64,000 nucleotides of DNA from NCBI GenBank assembly GCA_964567665.1, contig CAZMNN010000006.1, positions 1 through 64,000 on the forward strand, given 5' to 3'. This DNA comes from UBA1731 sp964567665. Lineage in GTDB: Bacteria; Verrucomicrobiota; Kiritimatiellia; RFP12; UBA1067. Of this stretch, positions 48,578-57,874 are shown one piece after another. A model generated the notes under the pieces. It did not search any database. It had not been told where the DNA came from and worked only from the letters and a program-made list of their open reading frames with translations. The first letter of the stretch is position 1. Each line of letters begins with the position of its first letter. A program made the position numbers and the translations under genes.

Positions 48578-51500
48578 TCAGCGCACAACGACCACAGTGC
48601 CACGCGGAGCGATCCTCAGATAGAGAACGCCGCCCTTGACGGAAAGTCCCGCGCTCCATTTCGCCGGAATGTCCATTTTAAGCGAGAGCGATGCGGCGTC
48701 AAGCCCGGCCACGCCGCCAGTCGCCGCGAGGATCGGCCATTCGCCGGCGGCAATCTGCGCACCCTCCGCAACCTCGACCTTCACTGTCGCCGCGCCGGCG
48801 AATGTCAGGCTGCCGACAACGGAAAGGCAATCCACATCGTCGGCGGAACGCCATCCGAATGTCATCACGCCATTCTCGGCAAGAATCAAGTCGTTCACGG
48901 AAAGCGTTCCGCCTCCGCCAATCGAGGACACCGACGTGCGCTGGTCGGCAGTGAGCGCGAACGATGCGCCGGCCGCCACCTTCACGGATTCCACGGACTT
49001 CTCAGGAGCCGTCTCGTCTCCGATCCCCCACTTGCGCATAAGCCTTCTCTCAAGCGTCGAACGCTCTTCGGACGTAAGCTCGAACGGGAACGCAATCATC
49101 TCCGCAACGTATCCGCCGCCGGCGTTGCAGTTTCTGTCCTGCATGATCGCGTCCACCCGCGTGTTGCCAGTCGCACCCACAGACATCAGATGCCATTCCG
49201 TCGGCATCCTGTCGGACGCCTTGACCGCCTCCCGGTCGATGGCGAGATAGCCGTCTTGAACAAAGAGCGACGTGTATGTGCAGTCAAACACGGTGCTGCT
49301 GCCGCGCATGTATGTCACCGAACCGTTGGTAGCCGTGTTGGCTCCGCCGTTGAGGTTGCCGATGAAGTGGGCGGCAAACTCGTTTTCCTTGCATTTCTGT
49401 ATGACGTATATCTCGCGCACGTTGGGGACCACAAGATCGCCGCCGCCCTCTTCACGCGCAAAGTAGAACGACGAAGCGTCCCTGCCGGACTCCTGCTGCG
49501 TCGCGGTGTTGCGGTAGTGGCCAAAGTCGACCACCTGGCGCAACTGGCCGTCAGGCATCTGCACCTGCGCAAGCGTCGGATTCGTCATCACAAACGTATC
49601 GTAATGCAGCCTCGGATGCAGTTTCATCGAACTTGCGACAATGCCGTTGGTGCTTGCGTCCTTCCAGCAAGTGACGTATGTCGTGCCGTCGTCGCCGGTG
49701 TAGCTCTCGAAAGTGTCGTCGCGGGAGGCGTCGAAGTGGAAGATCGCCTTGGCCTCGAACGAATCTGCCAACTCAAGCGAACCCTCGGCAACCTCTATCC
49801 TTTCCGGCGCAACCGCCGCAACGACATCGCCGCCGCCACGCTTGACGAGCGTTCCGTTTCCGCCGGACACGCTGGAGACAGTGAGCGAAACGTCGCTGTC
49901 GAGGACGGCATCGGCATCCGCCGCAAACGTCATGGATGGAACCTTCACATCGGTCTCCGCCGCAGGATGTACGGCGCCAAGCCACTTGTTCATGAGATAC
50001 GCCTCTGTGTTGCGGAACTCCTCGTTGGACAGTGGACGATGATACGTAATGAACTCTCCCACAACGATTCCGCCGGCGGAGACGTCCTGCCCCTCCCCCT
50101 TGCGATCCTTGGAGATTGCGTTCACCGTGAGCGGAACGGGCGAACGGAACGCCACGACAATCACGTCGTTGGTCTGCCTGAGAACGTCGATCTGCTCGAA
50201 CGGATCGGCGGCAACGCCGTTGACCGACCAGAACGCCGACGGCGACTCCGGATGCGCGTAGCTGTTGCTGAGGAGAATGCCGGCGGCCCTCATCATCGCC
50301 ATGTCAGACGAACCGAAAAGGTTATTGCCAGAAAGCAGGTTGAACCTGAATGCGATGAACCCGGCATAGGTATCGGAACCTGTGCGGACTCCGCCTGTCT
50401 CATATTCGCCGTCGTCGCCCCACGTCGGCAACGCGAAGAAGCTCTGCGTACCGTCGTTTCTGCTGCCGAGATTCACGCCCGCCCCGCGTCCGTTGCCGAT
50501 ATCGTCCACGATCCACGGCATACGCGGCGGCGCATTTGAGATTGCGACCGCCGTGACGTCGATGTCGTCGCGGTGATCCCTCCAATGCGTGACGAACGTC
50601 CGTCTGTCGCCGTCAAACGTCGCGGTTGTGAACCTGCCGGCGTCGTTTGCGTCAAGCCACACATAGGCTCCGTCGGCAGGCGCATCCACGGAGACCGGCT
50701 GCGCGGCGGCGAACGCAACCGTACCGTCTTCGACATCAATGGCCATGTCGCTCAAGGTCGATGGCACTCCAACCTCAAGTGTGCCGCCGCCAGCCTTCCT
50801 GAGAAGTCCGCCTTTCGCCGACACCATGCCGACACGCGCCTTGCTGCCGGCAGGAACGGCCACAGCTGCATCAGGAGAGTTCACCATAACCGCATTGGCG
50901 TCCACGGCGGCGTCGCCCGTCACCCATTTGCGCGTGAGATACTGTGCGATGCGCACCCTTTCCGCCCTCGTCAGCTCGTTCGTGAACACAAGCACCTCGC
51001 CAAGACGCGATCCGCCCGAACGCGACACGTAGTGCCTCTCCGATGCTATCAGACCGATCTTGCCGCCCGACTTCACCGCAACGGATATCACGTTGAGGTT
51101 GGTTAGCGACGTACGCGCAATCACCTTCGTCTCCTCGTATGAGACAGGAAGCGCATTGACCATTATGTCTCCGTTCCTGGCGATATCCGCAGACCAATAC
51201 GTGCAGAAAAGACCGGCATCGCCGCGTTCTGTGAGGAACGCAAGACCGGCCTCGACAGTTGAGCCAAGAATCGTGCATCCCGGAGCGCCGCCCGGCGTCT
51301 GCACGGCATAGAACACCGCACGAGGATCCGATATCTCTTGCGTCAGCCTAAGCCAGCAGTTGGACGGTCCGAACCTCCCGCCGTCAGTCGTGTGCGACCC
51401 GAAATCGACAAGAGGCAACCCTGTCGGCGACCGCACCGGGCTGATGAAGGCACCGTGCGAATATGGATGGAAATATACGCTTGTAGAGGAATATCTCTCC

Positions 51501-52369
51501 TGATAGCCGCCGTTTCCGCTGCCGTTCGCGTCATGCCAGTTGGTGACGACCTGATAGGCGACGCCTTCCGTGGTCTTTCCATACGTCACAAGCGTGTCGG
51601 CACGGGTCGCGTCAAGGCGGAGCGCGGCGGTCTTCAGCAGATCTTCAAGCGCGTCATCGCTCTGCCCCTCGATCGTCAGAGTGCCGGCGGAAACCGTGAG
51701 ACGTGTCTCTTCCCCCATGGTCGTGCCGACCTTCAGTTCGCCGTCGCCAAGCTTGGACACTGTGCCCGCCTGGTGGATTGCGTCAAGCTCGGCGGCCGTC
51801 CCCGCATCAGGCACACGCACATACGGGCGGCACTTTGCGCCAAGGGAACTCATGCGGGGGACGTTTTCCTCCGTCGCCCGCAGTTCATAGATTGCCTGCG
51901 CCTCATCGGTCTCCCAGTAACCGTCGAACGCAGAGGCGTCGGCCATCGAGAACACTCGCCGGAAGCGTGGCTGTCTGTACTGCGTGACGAAGTTGGAATG
52001 CTTGATCGTCCACCGGTACGTATCCCATACGCCGCCCGTCGGCCCGATGCTCAGGATGGAGGGGTTTACGGCCGGGTACTCCAGATACGTGTTCTCGCTG
52101 CCACCTGAAAGCATACCGGTGAACACGGAACGACGACGGCCGTCATTCACCAGAGCCGGAAACTTTACGTCATGCGTACCGTTTGTCGGCGCAACCTCAA
52201 GCGCATTTCCGCCCCCGTCTACCCAGTTGGCCGGCACACCCCAATATCCATCCATTTTCCATATCCCGGACTGGGACGCAACCTCGTTTGTCCAAATGGC
52301 GACATCCGCGTTCAGCGACATACCGGCAAACGTCGCAGCGGCGGCGGCAAGACATGACAATGCTTTCAT
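48578..52369 (-). CDS. Giant secreted three-module LamG-like surface protein (paralogue 2)
   Basis: 1263 aa. Signal peptide (about 1-21, ending LNA), then an N-domain with VAPTNGTHDVKFP and GYWETD that matches paralogue 1 (23583-27638) segment by segment. Three modules open with RLDATRAD (about 250), WLDANDAG (about 569) and HFDASRDD (about 876). They close with GEVLVFTNELTRAERVRIAQYL (split), GEFITYHRPLSNEE and AEMIAFPFELTSEERSTLE. The C-terminus has GGGTLSVNDLILAENG and ends GLSVKGGVLYLRIAP. Start 52369 has AGAGGAGA upstream. A surface glycan-binding or structural role is inferred from LamG similarity only. Confidence 0.7.
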   Translation of the reverse strand: MKALSCLAAAAATFAGMSLNADVAIWTNEVASQSGIWKMDGYWGVPANWVDGGGNALEVAPTNGTHDVKFPALVNDGRRRSVFTGMLSGGSENTYLEYPAVNPSILSIGPTGGVWDTYRWTIKHSNFVTQYRQPRFRRVFSMADASAFDGYWETDEAQAIYELRATEENVPRMSSLGAKCRPYVRVPDAGTAAELDAIHQAGTVSKLGDGELKVGTTMGEETRLTVSAGTLTIEGQSDDALEDLLKTAALRLDATRADTLVTYGKTTEGVAYQVVTNWHDANGSGNGGYQERYSSTSVYFHPYSHGAFISPVRSPTGLPLVDFGSHTTDGGRFGPSNCWLRLTQEISDPRAVFYAVQTPGGAPGCTILGSTVEAGLAFLTERGDAGLFCTYWSADIARNGDIMVNALPVSYEETKVIARTSLTNLNVISVAVKSGGKIGLIASERHYVSRSGGSRLGEVLVFTNELTRAERVRIAQYLTRKWVTGDAAVDANAVMVNSPDAAVAVPAGSKARVGMVSAKGGLLRKAGGGTLEVGVPSTLSDMAIDVEDGTVAFAAAQPVSVDAPADGAYVWLDANDAGRFTTATFDGDRRTFVTHWRDHRDDIDVTAVAISNAPPRMPWIVDDIGNGRGAGVNLGSRNDGTQSFFALPTWGDDGEYETGGVRTGSDTYAGFIAFRFNLLSGNNLFGSSDMAMMRAAGILLSNSYAHPESPSAFWSVNGVAADPFEQIDVLRQTNDVIVVAFRSPVPLTVNAISKDRKGEGQDVSAGGIVVGEFITYHRPLSNEEFRNTEAYLMNKWLGAVHPAAETDVKVPSMTFAADADAVLDSDVSLTVSSVSGGNGTLVKRGGGDVVAAVAPERIEVAEGSLELADSFEAKAIFHFDASRDDTFESYTGDDGTTYVTCWKDASTNGIVASSMKLHPRLHYDTFVMTNPTLAQVQMPDGQLRQVVDFGHYRNTATQQESGRDASSFYFAREEGGGDLVVPNVREIYVIQKCKENEFAAHFIGNLNGGANTATNGSVTYMRGSSTVFDCTYTSLFVQDGYLAIDREAVKASDRMPTEWHLMSVGATGNTRVDAIMQDRNCNAGGGYVAEMIAFPFELTSEERSTLERRLMRKWGIGDETAPEKSVESVKVAAGASFALTADQRTSVSSIGGGGTLSVNDLILAENGVMTFGWRSADDVDCLSVVGSLTFAGAATVKVEVAEGAQIAAGEWPILAATGGVAGLDAASLSLKMDIPAKWSAGLSVKGGVLYLRIAPRGTVVVVR

Positions 52370-52418
52370 TTCGGCGATCTCCTCTTTTCAAGGCACTATT
52401 TGCGCCAACGGAGAGAGT

Positions 52419-52446
52419 AAGATACCAAAAGCATTTTTTTTTTCAA
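52419..52446 (-). promoter_or_regulatory. A-tract promoter of surface paralogue 2
   Basis: TTGAAA (52441-52446), a 16-bp spacer that completes a run of ten A (52434-52443) and includes TTTTGG, then TATCTT (52419-52424). Same geometry as 10802-10829 and 27673-27700. Confidence 0.65.
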
Positions 52447-52555
52447 GCAGAAAATGCAGCTACGAAAAACACCTTCAAGAACGCAACAATATCTGCAACG
52501 CACAGCGACGCAGGTTCAGGCATGAAGGTTCGGCACAAGGTTCGACAATGAACGC

Positions 52556-54235
52556 TCAGCGCTGCAGTCGCCGGGCGATGGTGCGGTCTTCAAGCCATTC
52601 ATCGCGAAGCGTCGCGTCCGCCGACGGCACGGCGTTGAGATCGAACTGATACAGCGACTCGAACGCCTTTTTGCCGGAAAGGCCCTGAAGGGAAAACACC
52701 AGCTTCCCGACTGACGCCGGACAGCGCCCGCGCAGTTCGACAGTCCTGCCGCGATAGAGGTTCTTCAGGAGATGCGGATACGTCTCCGCCTTGGTGTCGG
52801 CCGCGAACGCCACCCGGATATCGGTAAGCACGGGATCGCGGAAAGCCGTGGCGAGAGCTTCGAGGTTGCGCCCCGAATTGAACCTGAACCCGCTGTGGAT
52901 GAACGATTCACCTCGGTTGCCGCGTGTGAGGATTTCAATCAGCTCCCTGTTGGCCTCCTTCTTCACGCCGTACATGTAGACCGAAACGAGACCGTCGTTG
53001 AGTTTCGTGAAGCGCGACAGTATCTCTGCGGTGTCGCTCACTCCGGAGTTGGCGTCGCCGTCCGTCACGACAAGCGCGATCAGCGGACGCGACGGATCGC
53101 GAGGAAGCGTGAGGACGGAGCGGATCACGGAGAACACATCCGTCCTTCCGTGCGCCGTGAGCCGTGAAAGCCATCTGTCCGCCGCCTCGAACGAGGGGGC
53201 GTCGCACTCGCGCCATTCGCGGAATGCGTACGAGAAGCGGTTCCTGAACGCGACGAGGTTGAACCTGTCGCCGGAGTTCAGGCAGGAGCGCAAAATGGAC
53301 TTGGCGACTTCACGGCAGTTCTTGAGACGATCCTTTCCGATCGAGCCGGAGGCGTCAATCAGTATAACGGCATCCTTCGGAACGACAGGCAGGGCTTCAA
53401 CTCCTGTCTTGGGGACGAACGTCACCTTGAAGTAGCACCACGCGGCATCCGCCGGATCCACATACGTCACGATGCCGCAGCTTACCGCGCTTTCCGCAGG
53501 GGCGGCGTCCGGCACGGAAAGAAGCTGCCGCACAGCGGCCTTCTCCTTTTCGACAAAGCTCTCGTTGACCTCCTCCATCACCCGGTTGTCGAACTTGAAC
53601 TCCACCTTCGGGGCATCGGCCGCAGACCCAAGCCCGGCCATCGTCTTCACGCCCGCACCGTCGCCACCGACATCTGCAAGGGAGAACGCAGGTTCAGGCG
53701 CGGCGATTCCCGGCGCAGGCATGAACGAATCCATCTCGGCAGGCGCAGCGGCGGGAACAGCGAGCATCGCCGCAGGCACCGCCGATGCACGCGGGTACGC
53801 ATCCGGCGAAACGGTGAATCCGGTATCGCGGATCGCCGCCGCATCCGGAAGGGACGGACGTGGAAGCTCCGCCGGAGCGTCCACCGGGCCGCTGATCACC
53901 TCAGGCATCGCCACCGCCGGAACAGCCGCCGGAACATCTGCGGCATGGACCGCCGACGGTGCGCCCTCCGCCCCTCCGACGCGCCCGACGTCCGGGGCTT
54001 CGCGTGGCGCAGGAACGTCAGCCGCCGGTTTCGTTCTCGTCCTTTCCTTGAACGGGTCGCCTTCAAAGCGCTTGACCGACATCGGCGGACGATGTGTGCG
54101 CACAGCCTCCATGCCCGCCGAACCCGTGTGGCTCATCACGCGAGGCGCAGCGAAGAACATCAGCGCTCCATGCAGCACGAGCGACACTGCAACGGCGGCA
54201 AGCACGAGATCGCCATGGTCGGAACTACTCTTCAT
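52556..54235 (-). CDS. Membrane-anchored VWA-domain protein
   Basis: 559 aa. N-terminal helix (about 10-32, LVLAAVAVSLVLHGALMFFA), a long Pro/Ala/Glu linker, then a von Willebrand A domain (about 285-470). The MIDAS is complete: DASGS (VILIDASGSIGKDR), the Thr of GRTDVF, and TDGDAN. A C-terminal segment of about 80 aa follows. The N-terminus resembles TonB-like anchors (basic PPMSVKRFEGD after the helix). ATG at 54235 overlaps the TPR gene end by 11 nt; a TTG at 54241 is less likely. With the TPR protein it may form an envelope assembly or stress complex of the Bat type. Confidence 0.78.
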   Translation of the reverse strand: MKSSSDHGDLVLAAVAVSLVLHGALMFFAAPRVMSHTGSAGMEAVRTHRPPMSVKRFEGDPFKERTRTKPAADVPAPREAPDVGRVGGAEGAPSAVHAADVPAAVPAVAMPEVISGPVDAPAELPRPSLPDAAAIRDTGFTVSPDAYPRASAVPAAMLAVPAAAPAEMDSFMPAPGIAAPEPAFSLADVGGDGAGVKTMAGLGSAADAPKVEFKFDNRVMEEVNESFVEKEKAAVRQLLSVPDAAPAESAVSCGIVTYVDPADAAWCYFKVTFVPKTGVEALPVVPKDAVILIDASGSIGKDRLKNCREVAKSILRSCLNSGDRFNLVAFRNRFSYAFREWRECDAPSFEAADRWLSRLTAHGRTDVFSVIRSVLTLPRDPSRPLIALVVTDGDANSGVSDTAEILSRFTKLNDGLVSVYMYGVKKEANRELIEILTRGNRGESFIHSGFRFNSGRNLEALATAFRDPVLTDIRVAFAADTKAETYPHLLKNLYRGRTVELRGRCPASVGKLVFSLQGLSGKKAFESLYQFDLNAVPSADATLRDEWLEDRTIARRLQR

Positions 54236-56009
54236 CGCCAAACAGCTCCTTCAGAACGGTTTCGTAACCCTTCGCCTTCAACGCCTCGCCCTTTGCGCGA
54301 CATACGTCGGCAAGCGCCCGGTAGGCCTTGGCCCGCACCTTCATGCCGTCCGGCCCTGCATTCCGCGAAACCGCATCGGCAAGCGTCCTCTCCGCCGCAT
54401 CGTATTCGCCCTTCCGGCTTTCGAGCAGACCGAGCGCAAGCGCTGCCGACGCGCCCTCCGCAGTGTCGGCCTTCACGGAGAATGCACGGCGGTATGCGGC
54501 CATCGCCTCATCGTACCGCGCCAGCCCCTCAAGCGCCTGCCCCTCGTACGCGGCGGCGACCTGCACGAACGACGGATCCCCGGAACGCGCCGCAAGCGCA
54601 CGGGCGCCGGTGAGCGTCGCCTGCCATTCGCCGCATCCGGCAAGCAGCTTCACCACGGCGGCGAGATGCGCGGCGGACATACGTTCGGAAGCCCCCTTCG
54701 ACAGCAGCTCCACGTAGCGCTTCGCCGCCTCGTCCGTCCGCCCCGCCTGCGCATCGGAATCCGCAATGATGAGATTCGCCTCCCTCGACTGGTCGAGCGA
54801 CAGACCTGACGCAAGAGCCTCCTTCAGCCTCGCGACACCCTCTTCACCGTGTCCGAGGCGGACAGCCGCGATTCCGCGCCAATACAGAGCCTCGTTCCGG
54901 CGCGGCAGATTCGGAAACCGCTTCAGCGTCTCGTCAAGGGCCAATTCGCCGGCCGCCCAGTTCTCACGGCGAAGATCGGCGAGTGCGTTCGCGAAAAGCG
55001 CCTCCCCAGTCGCCGGATCGTCCGGCCAGCGCTTTGCGATGCGGGCATACTCAGCACGGGCCTCATCCGCCGCATCCGCCCTTTCATGCGCCCATGCAAG
55101 GCGCAAGGCGTCCGCCGGCTTGTCCGACAGCGTCGCGGCCTGCTTCGCCGCCTGCACCGCCGCCGCCCAATCGCCACCCTTCACGGCGGCGTCGAAACGC
55201 GCCCGCTGCACCGGCAGCTCCGCAGCGGCGCGGTGCTTCCCCTGCGGATGCGCCTCGACGTACTTTGCGAACTCCGCAAGCCCCTGCTCGCGCTTGTCTA
55301 TCGCCATCAACGCCGCGCCGCGCAGATACGCAAGGTCGTCTGAGGTAGAATCGCCGCAGGCCTCAAGGCAATCCGTGTATCTGCCGGAAAGGAATGCGCT
55401 CCAGGCGAGCGGCACACGGGCATCGGCGGCGCGTTTCCCGTCCGGATGCTCCTTCACGAGACGCCCGAAAAGGATCGCCGCCTCCTTCCAGCGTCTGTCT
55501 CCGTACGCAAGCAGCGCGGCGACGTAGGTCGCCTCCTCGGCGACGGACTTCCTCTGAGACATGGAAAGCTCCAGGAACAGACCCGTCGCCTCGCGCCTGT
55601 CCGCCTTGCTGTCGCTCTTCGCCAGGATCAGCGCCCGCTTCAGCTGCGCCAGCACTGCGCAGCTTCCCTTAGGATCCGTCTTCTCGCTCTCAAGGAACAT
55701 GGCGGCATCGTTCCTTGCGCTCGCCACGCGATAGAGCGCAACTGCCCGCATCGGCTTCGGTATGTCCTTCCGAAGAAGCCCCTCGTAGATCGGCAGAGCC
55801 TCTTCGCCCTTGCCGAGCGACTGGGAGCACTCCGCCATCCTGAACTCGATCTCCGCCGCATTGACCGTCTTCTCCGACTTCAGTGCGGCATACTCCTTCG
55901 CCGCCTCCGCGTACAGCCCCTTGGCGTACATCTTGTCCGCCATCTGCAGCCTGTCGGCGGGAGCCAGGGCCAGCGCGGCGGCGAAGAGCATGGAGAGCGG
56001 AGACGTCAT
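54225..56009 (-). CDS. Exported TPR-repeat protein
   Basis: 594 aa. Signal peptide MTSPLSMLFAAALALAPA, then tetratricopeptide repeats along nearly the whole length (e.g. ADKMYAKGLYAEAAKEYAAL, ALPIYEGLLRKDIP, EAAILFGRLVKEHPDGKRA, EALYWRGIAAVRLGHGEEG). It probably acts as a periplasmic scaffold or, like YbgF/CpoB, in envelope maintenance. ATG 56009 overlaps the metXW stop as ATGA; the frame further upstream lies inside metXW. It is directly followed by the VWA gene with an 11-nt overlap, so the two are likely partners. Confidence 0.8.
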   Translation of the reverse strand: MTSPLSMLFAAALALAPADRLQMADKMYAKGLYAEAAKEYAALKSEKTVNAAEIEFRMAECSQSLGKGEEALPIYEGLLRKDIPKPMRAVALYRVASARNDAAMFLESEKTDPKGSCAVLAQLKRALILAKSDSKADRREATGLFLELSMSQRKSVAEEATYVAALLAYGDRRWKEAAILFGRLVKEHPDGKRAADARVPLAWSAFLSGRYTDCLEACGDSTSDDLAYLRGAALMAIDKREQGLAEFAKYVEAHPQGKHRAAAELPVQRARFDAAVKGGDWAAAVQAAKQAATLSDKPADALRLAWAHERADAADEARAEYARIAKRWPDDPATGEALFANALADLRRENWAAGELALDETLKRFPNLPRRNEALYWRGIAAVRLGHGEEGVARLKEALASGLSLDQSREANLIIADSDAQAGRTDEAAKRYVELLSKGASERMSAAHLAAVVKLLAGCGEWQATLTGARALAARSGDPSFVQVAAAYEGQALEGLARYDEAMAAYRRAFSVKADTAEGASAALALGLLESRKGEYDAAERTLADAVSRNAGPDGMKVRAKAYRALADVCRAKGEALKAKGYETVLKELFGDEE

Positions 56010-57874
56010 GCGGACACCGCCCCTCCGCCCGCCGCAGCGGACTTTGCGCCGACGTCTCCGGCCGGGCGCTTCTTCGCTATGCGGGCGATTATGCGAGACG
56101 CTCCAAGATTCTTCAGTCCAAGCGCAAGAAGGAGCTTTCCGACGGGATGACGGGACTCGGCCCTCAGCTCCAATATCTCGATCCCCTCCTTTTCGCACAG
56201 GCTGCGGAAATCGTTGAGGGTTATGAGATGGATGTTTGGCGTGTCGTACCACTGGAACGGCAGCTGCTTCGAGATCGGGAGATGTCCGCCAAGGCCGAGC
56301 GTAAGACGTATCCGGTACGCGGCGAAGTTCGGGAACGAGACGATCGCCTCGTCCGCAAGACGCAGAGCCTCATGCAGAAGACCTCGCGGATTCTTCACCA
56401 CCTGCAGCGTCTCGGAGCAGATGGCCATGTCGTAGTGTCCGTCCGGCACGAGCGATATGCCTTCGTCCGCATCCTCCCACAGCAGCGTGTTTCCGTCCGC
56501 AACGGCCTCCTCGAACTCCGTCACGTCGATTTCCACGCCGTCGCCGGTGACGTTGCGCCTCTTCTTGAGCACGTTGAGCAGCGTTCCGTCGCCGCAACCG
56601 ATGTCTATCACGTGAGAGCCGTCGCGCACCATGGACAGCACCGCCGCGTACTGGCGCTCCTGCGCCGGGGTGACGTCGGGCTTGCGCGTTCCGAGGAATC
56701 CGCCGACAAGGCGCGAGAGGTCGTCGATGTGCGTGAGAAACGCATCGTGTCCCGTGCCAATCTCAAGGTGGCAGTAGCTGACCTCCTTGCCGCCGCGTAT
56801 GAGCGACTCCACGATGTCGCGGGACTGCCAGTCGGCGAACAGGACGTCGCCGGAGAGCGACACGACGAGCGTCTTGCACGTCACGCGGGCGCAGGCGGCG
56901 TCAAGCGATCCGCCGTACGGGGCGCTTGCGTCGAAAAGATCCATTGATCGCGTTATGTGCAGATAGCTGTTGGCGTCAAAGCGCTTGAGGAACTTGTCCG
57001 CCTGATACACGAGGTAGCTCTCTATCTGGAAGAACGTGCGGAAGTCGCGTACGCGCCTGTCCTGCATCTCCTTGGATTCCTCAAGCCAGTTCCTCTGGAG
57101 TTCACGGTGGAACTTCTCCTGCAGAAGTTCGCGGGAGAGGTATGTGATGTGCGCAAGCTGACGCGCCGAGGCGAGGCCGCGCTTGGGGCCGCGCCCGTCG
57201 CCGATCTCGTAGTAGTCGCCGTTGTGCCAGTCCGGATCGTCCGTGATTGCGCTGCGCCCAACCACGTCGTAGGCGAGAGCCTGTGTGTTGAGTGAAGCGG
57301 ACGATGCGATCACGCAGGCGCGATCCGTCTCGCCCGGACACCGCGTGATCCAGTCCATCACCTGCATTCCGCCGTAGCTTCCGCCTATCAGCGCAGCGAG
57401 ATGCTTCACGCCGAGCTGCGCAAGCAGCATCCTGTAGACGTCCACGGCGTCCGAAAAGTCGTAGCGCGGGAACAAGCTGCCGTACGGCTTGCCCGTATCC
57501 GGGTTGATCGACGACGGCCCGGTTGTTCCGCTGCATCCGCCGAGGACGTTCGCGCATATCACGTGGTAGCGGTTCGTATCTATTGCCCGGCCGGGACCGA
57601 CCATGCCCTCCCACCAGCCGCTCGGCTTCGTCTCGCCGGGACGCACCCCGGCCACATGGGCATCGCCGGTGAGGGCGTGGCAGATGAACACCACGTTGTC
57701 CCGCTCCGGTCGGATTGCCCCGCATTCCTCGTACGCGACGTCAATCTGCTTCAGCACCGCACCGGTGCGAAGCCTGAACCCGCCTTCCGGAAGCGCAAGC
57801 CGGAGACTCTTCGCCTCGACAACGCCTACGCCGCCGCCATGTCCATCCTTGTCCATTGTCGTTATTCCGTCCAT
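56006..57874 (-). CDS. metX: Homoserine O-acetyltransferase fused to MetW methyltransferase-like domain
   Basis: 622 aa. Residues about 20-395 are MetX, an alpha/beta hydrolase with VVFICHALTGDAHVAG, the Ser166 nucleophile in GGSYGGMQ, RDFRTFFQIESYL and the C-terminal Asp/His region (DVLFADWQS, GTGHDAFL). Residues about 410-600 are MetW (VIDIGCGDGTLLNVL, CSETLQVVKNP, FPNFAAYRIRLTLGLGG). MetX and MetW are usually adjacent genes; here they are one chain. It makes O-acetylhomoserine for MetY. The start is uncertain: ATG 57874 overlaps the esterase end by 13 nt, and 57856 is the alternative. Confidence 0.93.
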   Translation of the reverse strand: MDGITTMDKDGHGGGVGVVEAKSLRLALPEGGFRLRTGAVLKQIDVAYEECGAIRPERDNVVFICHALTGDAHVAGVRPGETKPSGWWEGMVGPGRAIDTNRYHVICANVLGGCSGTTGPSSINPDTGKPYGSLFPRYDFSDAVDVYRMLLAQLGVKHLAALIGGSYGGMQVMDWITRCPGETDRACVIASSASLNTQALAYDVVGRSAITDDPDWHNGDYYEIGDGRGPKRGLASARQLAHITYLSRELLQEKFHRELQRNWLEESKEMQDRRVRDFRTFFQIESYLVYQADKFLKRFDANSYLHITRSMDLFDASAPYGGSLDAACARVTCKTLVVSLSGDVLFADWQSRDIVESLIRGGKEVSYCHLEIGTGHDAFLTHIDDLSRLVGGFLGTRKPDVTPAQERQYAAVLSMVRDGSHVIDIGCGDGTLLNVLKKRRNVTGDGVEIDVTEFEEAVADGNTLLWEDADEGISLVPDGHYDMAICSETLQVVKNPRGLLHEALRLADEAIVSFPNFAAYRIRLTLGLGGHLPISKQLPFQWYDTPNIHLITLNDFRSLCEKEGIEILELRAESRHPVGKLLLALGLKNLGASRIIARIAKKRPAGDVGAKSAAAGGGAVSA

